A DNA stretch of 15,808 bases, taken from Gemmatimonadota bacterium. GTDB lineage: Bacteria; Gemmatimonadota; Gemmatimonadetes; Longimicrobiales; Gaopeijiaceae. The notes beneath the pieces are model-generated. The model had not been told where the DNA came from and ran no database searches. It was given only the letters and a program-made list of their open reading frames with translations. The DNA is taken from the NCBI GenBank assembly GCA_002731735.1, contig PCCM01000042.1, forward strand, positions 2,041 through 17,848, written 5' to 3'. The first letter of the stretch is position 1. Each line of letters begins with the position of its first letter. The position numbers and the translations under genes are program-made. Positions 1 to 7,795 of the stretch are shown here, in pieces.

Positions 1-1754
1 ACGTGGAATTCGGTTGCGTCGAACACGGTGAAGAGGATCGTTCCGGCATCTCGAGCCACAGACATAGTCGGCGAAATTGCGCTGATCCCGCTCACGCCGG
101 TCTGCAGCCGGGTGATACGGCGAACGTCCTGAGACTCAAACACATACTGGTAGATATCGCTAAAGCCGTCCTGATCCGATACGAAGTAGAGGCTACGGCC
201 GTCTGGGGAATACTGCGGATTGATGTGCTTGACCTCGCCGAAGACACTGAGCGTGGATACTCGGCCCGAGGCCACGTCCAGGAATGCGATCTGCGACTCA
301 CTGTACTGGAGGCGTTCGAAGTTCGTAATCGCCCCCCGATCGGAGACGAAAGCGATGGTCGATCCGTCCGGCGACCAGGTGGGCTGAAGGTCGGCGTGTT
401 TGTCGTCTGTGTGCTGTCTGAGCGCGCCAGTGAAGACATCCCAAGTGTAGATGTCGCTCACGCCCCCAGTGAGCCCGGAAAAAGCTATGAATTGACCGTC
501 CGGGGACCAGGCCGGACTGGTAATGGCCCCGATGCCCTCGAGCGGGATTTTCTGGGTGACGTCCCCGCTCTCCACATCCACGATCGCCAACTCGTTGTCT
601 CCATCGGCGAACACCGCGAATACGAACTGGGTGCCGTCCGGCGACCAGTCTCCCGCCGAGTCGATGAACCGCAACGCATCGAAATGAGAGTCGGAGTTGG
701 CGCTGACCAACTTCTTCAGGATCTCGCCGGTCCGCGCATCGGCCAGGAACATGTCGATCCCAAAGAGATCTCTCTCGGAGAGAAAAGCGACGTACCTCCC
801 GTCCGGACTCACCGAAGGAGCAACGTTCTGCCGCCCCGCCCCGGTGGATGGGGCCAGGAGCAGCGCTCCGGACTCACCCGGAGCTTGCCTTCCGGCCATG
901 AGGGGAAGGTACTCGGCCTCGACGGCCTCTCTCCACCTGGCCGAGAGACTGTCTGAGCCCATGCCAACTACCTGAGCGAGGGCGGGCTCCCATCCGATGC
1001 GGAGTGCCCTCCGGAATATGTCCGCGACACGGTCATCACCAAACATGCCTCCCATAAACGCCCAGAACGCATGCCCAAACCGATACGGGAAGATCTCCCC
1101 GGAGCTCAGTTGCTCGAGCGTAGGTAGCGCTCCCCTTCGAATGCCGTCGCGAAGCCACATGGCCGTAAGTGCGTCTTCTTGCCCGACAGAAAAGTACTCC
1201 GCGATCCCCTCGATCACCCAGAGCGGAAGGAGTGACAGCCCGCGTATCCCCGCCCCGGCCCAGGCTTCCGCCAAGTTGTACTGGAATGCGTGAACCAGCT
1301 CATGCCCAAGGACGTGGTCGGTATCAGCGTACGAGCCCGTCAGAGGCATGATCACGCGATTCTTGAGCGACTCGGTGACGCCTCCCAAGCCCTCACTCAG
1401 GTTACCGGAGAGTGTATTCGTCTGCTGAAAATCGGGGTGGTCGGCATACAGAATGATCGGCTTGGGCCGTTCGAACTCATGCTGAAATATGCGCGCGAAT
1501 CGCTCGTACCACCGCTCAGCCATACGCGCCGCGTCCTCGACCGCTTCGCCCTCTTCCGGATAGAAATGGATGTCGTAGTGCGGGGTCTTGAGGATCTTGA
1601 AGTCGAACGTCTCATACTGGACCTTGTTCCGCCCGAAGTACTGAGCGGATACGGAGGCCGGGAGTGCACTAGCGGACAGGGCCAAGAGCAGCGCAGTGAG
1701 GAGGCCGCGATAGGTTCCAGGGCCAGACGCATGCGAACGAGTGTGAAAATTCAT
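1..1754 (-). CDS. Secreted gluzincin-like metallopeptidase with TolB/PD40 beta-propeller (partial, C-terminus beyond window)
   Basis: Reading the minus strand from ATG at 1752-1754, the frame stays open for 584 codons to the window edge, so the gene is 3'-truncated by the window. An AGAGGA Shine-Dalgarno lies 5 nt upstream of the start. Residues 1-38 form a signal peptide (hydrophobic core around 18-36, ending ASVSAQ). The peptidase part carries HELVH at 151-155 and, 27 residues on, the WVIEGIAEYF motif with the probable third zinc ligand Glu182, as in the peptidase-MA-like (gluzincin) group. From about residue 300 at least five PD40/WD40-like blades follow, each marked by SPDG (for example WSPDGTQFVF and YSPDGRSLYFVSDQ). 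Proteins of this build are secreted or envelope-attached; the substrate is unknown. It is transcribed divergently from the lipoprotein gene at 1985, with 230 bp between. Open frames on the opposite strand here are shadows. Confidence 0.9.
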   Translation of the reverse strand, partial: MNFHTRSHASGPGTYRGLLTALLLALSASALPASVSAQYFGRNKVQYETFDFKILKTPHYDIHFYPEEGEAVEDAARMAERWYERFARIFQHEFERPKPIILYADHPDFQQTNTLSGNLSEGLGGVTESLKNRVIMPLTGSYADTDHVLGHELVHAFQYNLAEAWAGAGIRGLSLLPLWVIEGIAEYFSVGQEDALTAMWLRDGIRRGALPTLEQLSSGEIFPYRFGHAFWAFMGGMFGDDRVADIFRRALRIGWEPALAQVVGMGSDSLSARWREAVEAEYLPLMAGRQAPGESGALLLAPSTGAGRQNVAPSVSPDGRYVAFLSERDLFGIDMFLADARTGEILKKLVSANSDSHFDALRFIDSAGDWSPDGTQFVFAVFADGDNELAIVDVESGDVTQKIPLEGIGAITSPAWSPDGQFIAFSGLTGGVSDIYTWDVFTGALRQHTDDKHADLQPTWSPDGSTIAFVSDRGAITNFERLQYSESQIAFLDVASGRVSTLSVFGEVKHINPQYSPDGRSLYFVSDQDGFSDIYQYVFESQDVRRITRLQTGVSGISAISPTMSVARDAGTILFTVFDATEFH

Positions 1755-1984
1755 GTGATTCCTCTGTTGGCCGTTGCTTTCGCTTGCGTCCAAGTTACTG
1801 CCTTACCGCCCGGCGAACCAATCCACCGAGCCGTTCCAACTCGATTGTCCAACCCAGGAACCCTCGGTACGGGCCCACGGGTTCCACCGGTGGCCCTTTA
1901 CTCCGCTCAGTCGCCGCTGCAAGATTCTTGCCTGTGAAGGGTGGCACATAGCGGTGTCTGCTTTTGTCTTCAAACAAGGAAACG
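1755..1984. other. Divergent intergenic region
   Basis: This 230-bp gap separates the minus-strand peptidase gene from the plus-strand lipoprotein gene, so promoters for both should lie here. I could not pick out a convincing sigma70-type -35/-10 pair on either strand. The one structured stretch is a perfect 10-bp palindrome, CCACCGGTGG at 1884-1893, inside an imperfect hairpin that runs from about 1871 to 1896 and is followed by TTTA. Its role (operator or chance) cannot be decided from one sequence. Confidence 0.4.
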
Positions 1985-3223
1985 ATGATATCCTTTCGGA
2001 TAGGGATATTGGCGACCTGTCTGAGCGCGACGGCCTGCCTCGATGGGGGTCCGCGTGGGGTCGATCCAGGTGAGATCGAACCACTAAATCCGCCCTTGGG
2101 AGAGGGCAGTCTATGGCCTGGACTGTCCACCCACGGGGACAAGGTTGTACTAAGCTGGCAAGAAAGTGATGACGGAGATGCTTGGACCGTTAAAACGGCC
2201 ATGCTCGATGATGCTGGTTGGGGTCCGGCGCTTACTGTCGCGAGCTCGACGGAGGAGAGGGGATTTTTCGTCAATTGGGCGGACTTCGCTTCAGTAGAAA
2301 TCCTGGAGCCGGATCTACTGGTTGCTCACTGGCTCGTTCGTGGCCCGGACGGGGGATACGACTACGGTATTCGGGTGGCACAGTCGACGGATGGAGGTCT
2401 TACATGGACCGAGCCGTTGAGGCCCCATACGGATGAGACCCGCACGGAGCATGGTTTCGTCTCGAAGTTTCTCCTGAACGATGGGGGGACCGGCCTGGTT
2501 TGGCTGGACGCCCGGAACTCGGTCGACATCGACGGACAGAAAGGCACCCCGGGGGCGATGGCGCTACGATACCGTTCCCTTGATCCGGATGGAGTACCGG
2601 GTCTGGAATCAGTCCTCGACGAGCGCGTCTGTGACTGCTGTCAAACGGACGCGGCCATCTCGGCGTCCGGCCCGGTTGTCGTCTATCGGGATCGGTCCGA
2701 GGGGGAAGTGCGAGACATATACATCACCCGCATGGTTGATGGGCAGTGGACGGAGGGTACACCCGTCCATCGAGACGGCTGGGTGATTCCGGCCTGTCCG
2801 GTGAATGGTCCGGCCGTAGCGGCTCGAGGAGACGAGCTCGTAGTCGCGTGGTTTACCGGTGTCGGAAACGAACGTAAGGCACAGGTGGCTTTTTCTTCCG
2901 ACGGCGGTGTACACTTCGGAGAAGCGATCCGCGTTGACGATGGCACATCTCTCGGGCGGGTCGACGTGCTGTGGCTCGAGAATGGCTCAGCACTGGTCAT
3001 GTGGGTGGAGCGGCGGCCCCGCGTTGCGGAAATTCTGGTGCGCCAGGTGTGGCCCGACGGCCGAATAGGAGAGGACTTGCTTGTGACCACGACATCTGCA
3101 GCTCGGGACAGTGGGTTCCCGCAAATGATCCGAGACGGCATGGGCCGGGTGGTTTTCGCGTGGACACAGGTGGGCAATGGCGGACGTGTGAGAGTGGCAA
3201 GGACAAGCGAGGATTTACAATGA
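1985..3223 (+). CDS. BNR/sialidase-like beta-propeller lipoprotein with CxCC motif
   Basis: I start at ATG 1985, with AAGGA just upstream; an in-frame TTG at 1964 is a weaker choice because it puts polar residues before the signal peptide. The product is 412 aa. It opens with a short hydrophobic segment ending SATAC (Cys18), an acceptable though imperfect lipobox. Two Asp-boxes typical of BNR/sialidase propellers are visible: STDGGLTW at 134-141 and SSDGGVHF at 304-311. Repeated blade-like strands such as KVVLSWQE, LVVAWF and SALVMWVE are spread along the chain. I see no basis for true sialidase activity. Unusual for a propeller, it has a Cys cluster VCDCC (Cys216, 218, 219) and a further Cys271 in PACPVNGP, suggesting metal binding or disulfide chemistry. 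Its stop overlaps the start of the thioredoxin-like gene (ATGA at 3220-3223), so the two are probably co-translated. The natural ligand is unknown. Confidence 0.8.
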   Translation: MISFRIGILATCLSATACLDGGPRGVDPGEIEPLNPPLGEGSLWPGLSTHGDKVVLSWQESDDGDAWTVKTAMLDDAGWGPALTVASSTEERGFFVNWADFASVEILEPDLLVAHWLVRGPDGGYDYGIRVAQSTDGGLTWTEPLRPHTDETRTEHGFVSKFLLNDGGTGLVWLDARNSVDIDGQKGTPGAMALRYRSLDPDGVPGLESVLDERVCDCCQTDAAISASGPVVVYRDRSEGEVRDIYITRMVDGQWTEGTPVHRDGWVIPACPVNGPAVAARGDELVVAWFTGVGNERKAQVAFSSDGGVHFGEAIRVDDGTSLGRVDVLWLENGSALVMWVERRPRVAEILVRQVWPDGRIGEDLLVTTTSAARDSGFPQMIRDGMGRVVFAWTQVGNGGRVRVARTSEDLQ

Positions 3224-3735
3224 ACCCGGCGGTGCGGGCGACACTAGCCCTCTTGTTCTGGGTTTCAGCGTGTGCCCCGAGCGATCTGCCCTCACCACCG
3301 CAAGTCGGCGATCAGGCGCCAGAGTTTCAGGCGACGTCGCTCGACGGCACCCGTACCGTCGCTCTTGCCGACTACGCGGGACAGACGACCCTCGTGAATC
3401 TATGGGCCACGTGGTGCGCCCCGTGCCGGTTCGAGACACCCTATCTCCAGGCCGTTTATGAGGAGAATCAGGATCGCGGCTTGATGATCGTGGGGGTTTC
3501 CGTTGACTCTCCCTCCGCCCTCGACCAGGTGAATGATTTTCTCGAGGAGATGGGCGTTACCTACGATATCCTGCTCGATCCGGGTATGGTGAGCACGGAT
3601 TCTTTCATGCCGCAGGGGTACCCCACATCCTATCTCATCGACGGGGAAGGTGTGATCCGCTTCGCTCGAATCGGTCCGATTCCGGAAGGCGATGCGGAAT
3701 TCCTCGAAGCCCTGGAACAGACACTAGGAGGGTGA
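3220..3735 (+). CDS. TlpA/ResA-like thioredoxin-fold lipoprotein
   Basis: This gene encodes 171 aa starting at ATG 3220, which overlaps the preceding stop as ATGA and has GAGG about 7 nt upstream; longer in-frame starts run far into the upstream gene and were discarded. Residues 1-18 are a lipoprotein signal with lipobox VSAC (Cys18). The mature part is a redoxin/AhpC-TSA-type thioredoxin fold: a VGDQAPEFQA entry strand, the active site LWATWCAPCR with the CxxC cysteines at 66 and 69, and the cis-proline loop QGYPTSYLID. Family members reduce disulfides in exported proteins, often in cytochrome c maturation or metal-centre assembly. The partner here is probably envelope-located, and the Cys-rich lipoprotein encoded just upstream is the obvious candidate (inference). 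Length is normal for the family. Confidence 0.88.
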   Translation: MNPAVRATLALLFWVSACAPSDLPSPPQVGDQAPEFQATSLDGTRTVALADYAGQTTLVNLWATWCAPCRFETPYLQAVYEENQDRGLMIVGVSVDSPSALDQVNDFLEEMGVTYDILLDPGMVSTDSFMPQGYPTSYLIDGEGVIRFARIGPIPEGDAEFLEALEQTLGG

Positions 3736-4781
3736 TCGGAAAGGGGGGCGGGGCCCTATTGTCGGCCGGCTGTATCAAGGGCATCCTGGAGCGCTCTGAG
3801 CAGGCACGGGTGCTCGTCGTCGGGGACCTCATGCTCGATCGATACGTTTCGGGCTCCGTAACGCGGATCTCGCCGGAATCTTCGGTACCCGTCGTTCAAA
3901 TGGACAAGGAGTGGGTGGGCGTGGGCGGCGCCGCCAATGTCGCGGCCAACGTGGTTGCGCTCGGTGCCGAATGTGACCTGGTCGGGTGCGTGGGTAGTGA
4001 TGATGCAGGATACGAGCTCCGAGAGTGCCTCAGAGGACTCGGCGTGGGCATCGCAGGCTTGGTGGAGATTGGGGAGCGACCGACGACGGTAAAGACGCGG
4101 GTCTTGGCGGGGCACCAACAGGTCGTGCGCATCGACCGGGAGGACTCGGACGACGTGAGTACCGACACCGTTCGGCTGCTTCGAAAGGAAACCCGTAGGA
4201 GACTTGCCGCCTGTGCCTCGGTTGTGCTGGAGGACTACGACAAGGGCGTGCTGGTTCCCGAGATCATCGAAGGAGTCCTCGACGGTGCGAGGGGGGAAGG
4301 AGTACCCACGATCGTGGATCCGAAGCGTCGACGATTCTTCGGATACGGATCGGCCACCGTGTTCAAGCCGAATGCCAAGGAGTTGGAGGATGCATTGGGA
4401 GAGCCCGTCCTTCCCGGGGATGCCGATTGGATGGAGGAGGCACGCTCCCGGCTGGACTGCGATCACCTCCTCCTGACTCTGGGCAGGCAAGGGATGGTGT
4501 TGTGCTCGACCGGGAAAGGCACCACACTTTTCCCCGCGTCGGATCGAGCCGTCTTCGACGTTTCCGGTGCAGGGGACACGGTGACCGCAGTGGTTTCGCT
4601 CGCGTTGGCACTCGGTGCGTCGATGTCCGAGGCGGCCGTTATGGCGAACCACGCGGCAGCCGTCCAGGTGTCCAAGCCCGGCGTGGCCACGGTGACGAGG
4701 GCCGAGCTCTACGAGCAGGCCGCGGGGGGCGTAGAGGATCCAGGGGTGGCTCGAGAGGTCGGTGGGTACGGTGAGTCCTAA
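3732..4781 (+). CDS. rfaE1: D-glycero-beta-D-manno-heptose-7-phosphate kinase (PfkB family)
   Basis: A ribokinase/PfkB-family sugar kinase that phosphorylates heptose 7-phosphate at C1 in the ADP-heptose pathway for the LPS inner core (cytoplasmic). It matches the kinase half of HldE: LVVGDLMLDRYVSGSVTRIS (28-47) followed by PESSVPVV is the family signature, GGAANVAAN (65-73) binds sugar, and DVSGAGDT (276-283) holds the catalytic Asp282. At 349 aa it has no C-terminal nucleotidyltransferase domain, so this is the split form (rfaE1/hldA) and the adenylyltransferase must be encoded elsewhere. Start choice is uncertain: GTG 3732 overlaps the upstream stop (GTGA) but has its AGGAGG directly adjacent, while TTG 3759 has a better-spaced AGGGGGG and matches the usual N-terminal length better. 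Other PfkB specificities are possible but less likely given the signature. Confidence 0.85.
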   Translation: MIGKGGGALLSAGCIKGILERSEQARVLVVGDLMLDRYVSGSVTRISPESSVPVVQMDKEWVGVGGAANVAANVVALGAECDLVGCVGSDDAGYELRECLRGLGVGIAGLVEIGERPTTVKTRVLAGHQQVVRIDREDSDDVSTDTVRLLRKETRRRLAACASVVLEDYDKGVLVPEIIEGVLDGARGEGVPTIVDPKRRRFFGYGSATVFKPNAKELEDALGEPVLPGDADWMEEARSRLDCDHLLLTLGRQGMVLCSTGKGTTLFPASDRAVFDVSGAGDTVTAVVSLALALGASMSEAAVMANHAAAVQVSKPGVATVTRAELYEQAAGGVEDPGVAREVGGYGES

Positions 4782-4817
4782 AATGCTGTGTGTATTTCAG
4801 CTAGGAGTTGCGAGCGC

Positions 4818-5207
4818 GTGAACAATTTTAAGTTAATTGATACATCTGAAGCGCCGGCTGCCATCGGCCCCTACTCCCAGGCTGTGGTGGCGGGGGAGTG
4901 GGTCTTCGCATCCGGCCAGATTCCCCTAGACCCGTCTACCGGAGAGGTCGTCGAGGGTGGGGTCGCGGAGCAGACCGATCGCGTCATGAACAACTTGGCT
5001 GCTGTTCTCGGTGAGGCGGCGGGCTCTCTGAACCACGTCGTCAAAACCACCGTGTATCTCGCCGACATGGCCACCTTTGGAGAGATGAACGAGGTGTACG
5101 CAAGACATTTCGGGGATCATCGTCCCGCTCGGGTGACGGTAGAGGCCGGGGCTTTGCCCAAGAATGTCGCAGTGGAAATCGACCTGATCGCACGCATCCC
5201 GTCATGA
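4818..5207 (+). CDS. ridA: RidA family reactive enamine/imine deaminase
   Basis: A 129-aa protein of the RidA/YjgF/UK114 family, which hydrolyses reactive 2-aminoacrylate-type enamines and imines released by PLP enzymes, acting as a cytoplasmic trimer. Diagnostic stretches are APAAIGPYSQAV near the N-terminus, GEWVFASGQIPLDP, the NHVVKTTVYLADM helix-strand region, and the C-terminal RPARVTVEAGALPKNVAVEI, which includes the active-site Arg of the family. I chose GTG 4818, with TAGGAG about 11 nt upstream, over the in-frame GTG 4788, because family members begin 2-5 residues before the first strand and the extra 10 residues look unrelated. The first ten codons are strikingly AT-rich for this genome. 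The stop overlaps the ATG of the MscS gene (ATGA at 5204-5207). Confidence 0.93.
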   Translation: MNNFKLIDTSEAPAAIGPYSQAVVAGEWVFASGQIPLDPSTGEVVEGGVAEQTDRVMNNLAAVLGEAAGSLNHVVKTTVYLADMATFGEMNEVYARHFGDHRPARVTVEAGALPKNVAVEIDLIARIPS

Positions 5208-6259
5208 CCGAACTCCTCGATAATCCATGGGTGCAACGCCTCGGTTTCGTCTTCGGCGGCTTCGTGTTGGGCGTCCTGTTGGAGTTCGTCATCATCCGGC
5301 GGATACACAAACTGGCCGAACAGACCCGCTTCAAGTGGGACGACATGCTCATCGGGTCCATCCGTGGGGTGGGGACCATCTGGTTGGTCGCTGGCGGTCT
5401 CTACCTTGCGCTCAACGTGGGCACTCTGGACCCGCTGTTGGTGAACACGACTCGAAGCGTGCTCATGGTCATCGTACTCGGCTCCGCCGTGATCGCCGTG
5501 ATGCGCGTGGTGGGGGGAGCGGTCGAGATGGTATCAGGCCGCGCGGGCGGGGCGATCAAGTCGCCGACGCTGGTGGTCAACCTGGCTCGGATCGCTGTCG
5601 GGGTGCTGGGCCTCTTCATCATCCTCCAAAACCTCGGCATCGACATCACGGCGCTGATCACCGCACTCGGTATCGGGGGTATCGCGATTGCCCTCGCGCT
5701 GCAGGATACGCTGGGAAACCTCTTCGCCGGCGTCCAGATCATCCTGTCCAGGCAGGTGCGTCAAGGGAACTACATCTGTCTGTCTTCAGGGGAAGAGGGC
5801 TGGGTGACCGACGTGAAGGGCCGGAACACGACCATTCAAACCTTCCCCGACGGGAACCTCGTCACTGTGCCCAACTCGTTGCTCGCGTCCTCCATCGTGA
5901 AAAATTTCTCGATGCCGAGAAAGGCGCTGTGGGTCACTCTGGAAGTCGGTGTCAGCTACGACAGCGACTTGGAGCACGTGGAGGTCGTCGCCCTGGAGGT
6001 GGCCAAGGAGGTGCTCGGTGAGGTGGATGGTGGTGTGGCGGGGGAAGACCCGATCGTCCGCTACCACACCTTCGGGGACTCCAGCATCAATTTCGACATG
6101 CGCATGATGGTGCGTGAGTTCCAAAGCCAGGGTCCCGTCAAACACGAGTTCATCAAGCGTTTGCATCAGCGCTTCAACGACGAAGGCATCGAGATCCCGT
6201 TCCCGATCCGGACGGTGATGATGGCGGGCGGGGGCGAGTCGACAGTCGAAGGTGGTTGA
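5204..6259 (+). CDS. MscS-family mechanosensitive channel
   Basis: A 351-aa small-conductance mechanosensitive channel homologue in the inner membrane, which releases solutes on hypo-osmotic shock. Hydrophobic segments lie at roughly 12-32, 55-72, 84-104, 125-145 and 150-180. The last is the Gly/Ala-rich pore helix LGIGGIAIALALQDTLGNLF (155-174) that lines the channel in MscS. The beta-domain follows, with GWVTDVKGRNTTIQTFPDGN and TVPNSLLASSIVKNFS, then the C-terminal alpha/beta vestibule domain. The extra predicted helix compared with three-helix E. coli MscS places it among the slightly larger bacterial members. It is translationally coupled to ridA by an ATGA overlap and followed after 38 bp by a second, distinct MscS homologue. 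Confidence 0.92.
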   Translation: MTELLDNPWVQRLGFVFGGFVLGVLLEFVIIRRIHKLAEQTRFKWDDMLIGSIRGVGTIWLVAGGLYLALNVGTLDPLLVNTTRSVLMVIVLGSAVIAVMRVVGGAVEMVSGRAGGAIKSPTLVVNLARIAVGVLGLFIILQNLGIDITALITALGIGGIAIALALQDTLGNLFAGVQIILSRQVRQGNYICLSSGEEGWVTDVKGRNTTIQTFPDGNLVTVPNSLLASSIVKNFSMPRKALWVTLEVGVSYDSDLEHVEVVALEVAKEVLGEVDGGVAGEDPIVRYHTFGDSSINFDMRMMVREFQSQGPVKHEFIKRLHQRFNDEGIEIPFPIRTVMMAGGGESTVEGG

Positions 6260-6297
6260 GGTCTGAGTCTTTTTAGCCGTTGAACTGAGGAAACACG

Positions 6298-7584
6298 ATG
6301 CAGGATTTACTGTCTAGCATAGCCGCGAACCCCTGGCTTCGGGCCGTCAGCGGGGTGTTGTCCCTGACCCTCTTGGCGTGGGCCATCAACTTCGTGGCGC
6401 GCAGTATTTTTCTGAGGCTAGTCCACCGTGTGGCGAGCAGGACTCAGTCCAGGTGGGACGATCGCTTCATTGAGCAAAGGATCTTCCACAAGGTGGCCAA
6501 CGTCGCGCCGGCGCTGGTGACCTACGTTGGAATCGGCTGGGCGCTTGGCGTCGGTCCCGAAATGCTGGCTGACACGCCGGCCGTCGATCTTGAGGCGACG
6601 AGCCAGGAGGGACTCTTGCTCGCCGCGGCGATTCTCGTGCGCCGCGTATCTCTGGCATGGGTGGTGATCGCCCTCACCACAGCCGCCGGGGGGCTGCTGC
6701 ACGCCGGCAACGACATCTACAACGAGATTTACTCCGAGGCCAAGAACCGCCCCATCAAGGGCTACCTCCAAGTCCTCAACATCTTCCTCTACGTGGCCGC
6801 GGGCATCCTGGTGGTGTCTATCCTGGCAGATATCAACCCCGTGGTCTTCCTGTCGGGCCTGGCGGGGCTCACAGCGGTTGTGATGCTGGTCTTCAAGGAC
6901 ACGCTCCTCTCGTTGGTGGCCAGTGTCCAGATCATGTCCAACAACATGATCAGCCTCGGAGATTGGGTGGAGATGCCCCAGGCCAACGCCGACGGCGATG
7001 TCATCGACATCGCGCTGCACACGGTGAAAATCCAGAATTGGGACAAGACAATCTCCACGATCCCCACACACAAGTTCATCTCCGAGTCGTTCCAGAACTG
7101 GCGGGGGATGAGCGAGTCTGGTGGTCGACGCATCAAACGGGCCCTCCACCTGGACATGGGCACGATACATTTCCTTTCGAACGAGGAGGTGGCCCAGCTC
7201 TCCCGTTTCGAGTTTCTGCACGACTACCTGCAGACCAAGCAGAAGGACCTGGTGGTCGCCAACGCGCGCGAAGTCCCGGGCGACGACGTCGTTACGGACC
7301 AACGGCGCCTCACGAACGTGGGCACGTTCCGGGCGTATGTGCTTCACTATTTGCGTAACCATCCCACGATCCACCAGGACATGACGCTCCTGGTGCGGCA
7401 GCTTCAGCCTGGGCCTCAGGGCCTGCCCCTGGAGATCTACTGCTTCTCTAACGACACGGACTGGGGCAACTACGAGGACCTCCAGGCGGACATCTTCGAC
7501 CACCTCATTGCAAGTCTCCCGGAGTTTGGGCTCGAGGCCTTTCAGGAACCGGCGGGCAACGACCTGAAGGCGTTACGTCAGTAG
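6298..7584 (+). CDS. YbdG-like MscS-family mechanosensitive channel
   Basis: A 428-aa MscS-superfamily protein starting at ATG 6298 behind TGAGGAAAC (AGGA about 7 nt upstream). Hydrophobic helices lie near 15-35, 68-84, 105-133, 157-177 and 182-212, the last being the pore-lining segment VFLSGLAGLTAVVMLVFKDT (183-202). The beta-domain has GDWVEMPQANADGDVIDI (221-238), then KIQNWDKTISTIPTHKFISE and SFQNWRGMSESGGRRIKR. This run of motifs is characteristic of the E. coli YbdG (MscM) subfamily rather than of MscS itself, and overall length is also close to YbdG. It is only distantly related to the channel gene immediately upstream, so the two are not a recent duplication. About 69 bp downstream lies the tRNA-Sec gene; I see no clear intrinsic terminator between them. 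Confidence 0.9.
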   Translation: MQDLLSSIAANPWLRAVSGVLSLTLLAWAINFVARSIFLRLVHRVASRTQSRWDDRFIEQRIFHKVANVAPALVTYVGIGWALGVGPEMLADTPAVDLEATSQEGLLLAAAILVRRVSLAWVVIALTTAAGGLLHAGNDIYNEIYSEAKNRPIKGYLQVLNIFLYVAAGILVVSILADINPVVFLSGLAGLTAVVMLVFKDTLLSLVASVQIMSNNMISLGDWVEMPQANADGDVIDIALHTVKIQNWDKTISTIPTHKFISESFQNWRGMSESGGRRIKRALHLDMGTIHFLSNEEVAQLSRFEFLHDYLQTKQKDLVVANAREVPGDDVVTDQRRLTNVGTFRAYVLHYLRNHPTIHQDMTLLVRQLQPGPQGLPLEIYCFSNDTDWGNYEDLQADIFDHLIASLPEFGLEAFQEPAGNDLKALRQ

Positions 7585-7653
7585 ACAGGTGCGAGAAGTC
7601 TATCTACAGTGTGCCTATGCCGACTGAGCTATTTGATGGAACCACAGCTACAT

Positions 7654-7750
7654 GGGGGCGGAGGAGGTCTGGTGGCCTCACTGGTCTTCAAAACCAGCTC
7701 GCCCGGCTAACCCCCGGGTTGGTGGGTTCGATTCCCACACGCTCCCGCCA
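7654..7750 (+). tRNA. selC: Selenocysteine tRNA, anticodon UCA
   Basis: A 97-nt tRNA with every hallmark of bacterial tRNA-Sec. The anticodon TCA at 7688-7690 sits in loop CTTCAAA on a 5-bp stem (CTGGT/ACCAG). The D stem has 6 bp (GAGGTC/GGCCTC, 7664-7669 with 7674-7679) closing a 4-nt loop. The long variable arm has CCCGG (7702-7706) paired with CCGGG (7714-7718). The T arm is GTGGG-TTCGATT-CCCAC (7722-7738). The extended acceptor (7654-7661 with 7739-7746) has seven pairs including one G-U, plus a G-A apposition at the innermost eighth position. Discriminator G7747 and an encoded CCA (7748-7750) follow. It decodes UGA as selenocysteine with SelB; no selA, selB, selD or selenoprotein gene is visible in the window. 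Its 3' part is duplicated at 8638-8679. Confidence 0.95.
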
Positions 7751-7755
7751 TCGGG
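7714..7755 (+). repeat. Direct repeat copy 1 (attL-like), 3' part of tRNA-Sec
   Basis: Left copy of a 42-bp direct repeat, lying inside the intact tRNA-Sec from the 3' half of the variable arm through the T arm, acceptor strand and CCA, and ending 5 bp beyond it. The right copy is 924 bp downstream at 8638-8679; 40 of 42 positions are identical, with differences at 7729 (C to T) and 7748 (C to T). Placement within a tRNA 3' end is the usual form of an integrase attachment core. Confidence 0.85.
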
Positions 7756-7795
7756 GGAGAGGCCGAGGCGACGTCAACTCTTGGAGGGCCTGATC

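Noticed and set aside
3..956. Long plus-strand open frame over the peptidase region
   Set aside because: It lies antisense to the signal-peptide, HExxH and PD40 coding frame on the minus strand, and its translation is low-complexity and Arg-rich with no domain pattern.
1871..1900. GC-rich imperfect hairpin followed by TTTA as a terminator
   Set aside because: It lies in a divergent intergenic region where no transcript is expected to end, the stem is bulged and the T-run is only three bases.
3756..4652. 298-codon minus-strand open frame
   Set aside because: It is a shadow of the rfaE1 kinase frame, which has clear family motifs; the antisense translation shows none.
6260..6297. Terminator between the two mscS genes at the CTTTTTAG run
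   Set aside because: No GC-rich inverted repeat precedes the T-run, and the short gap fits a continuous operon.
6418..7503. 361-codon minus-strand open frame
   Set aside because: It is antisense to the YbdG-like channel; its His/Val/Asp-rich composition is typical of a reversed GC-rich gene.
7652..7795. Upstream extension of the DUF1330-like gene
   Set aside because: This stretch is the tRNA-Sec gene; the well-spaced GGAGG and the signal peptide place the real start at 7796.
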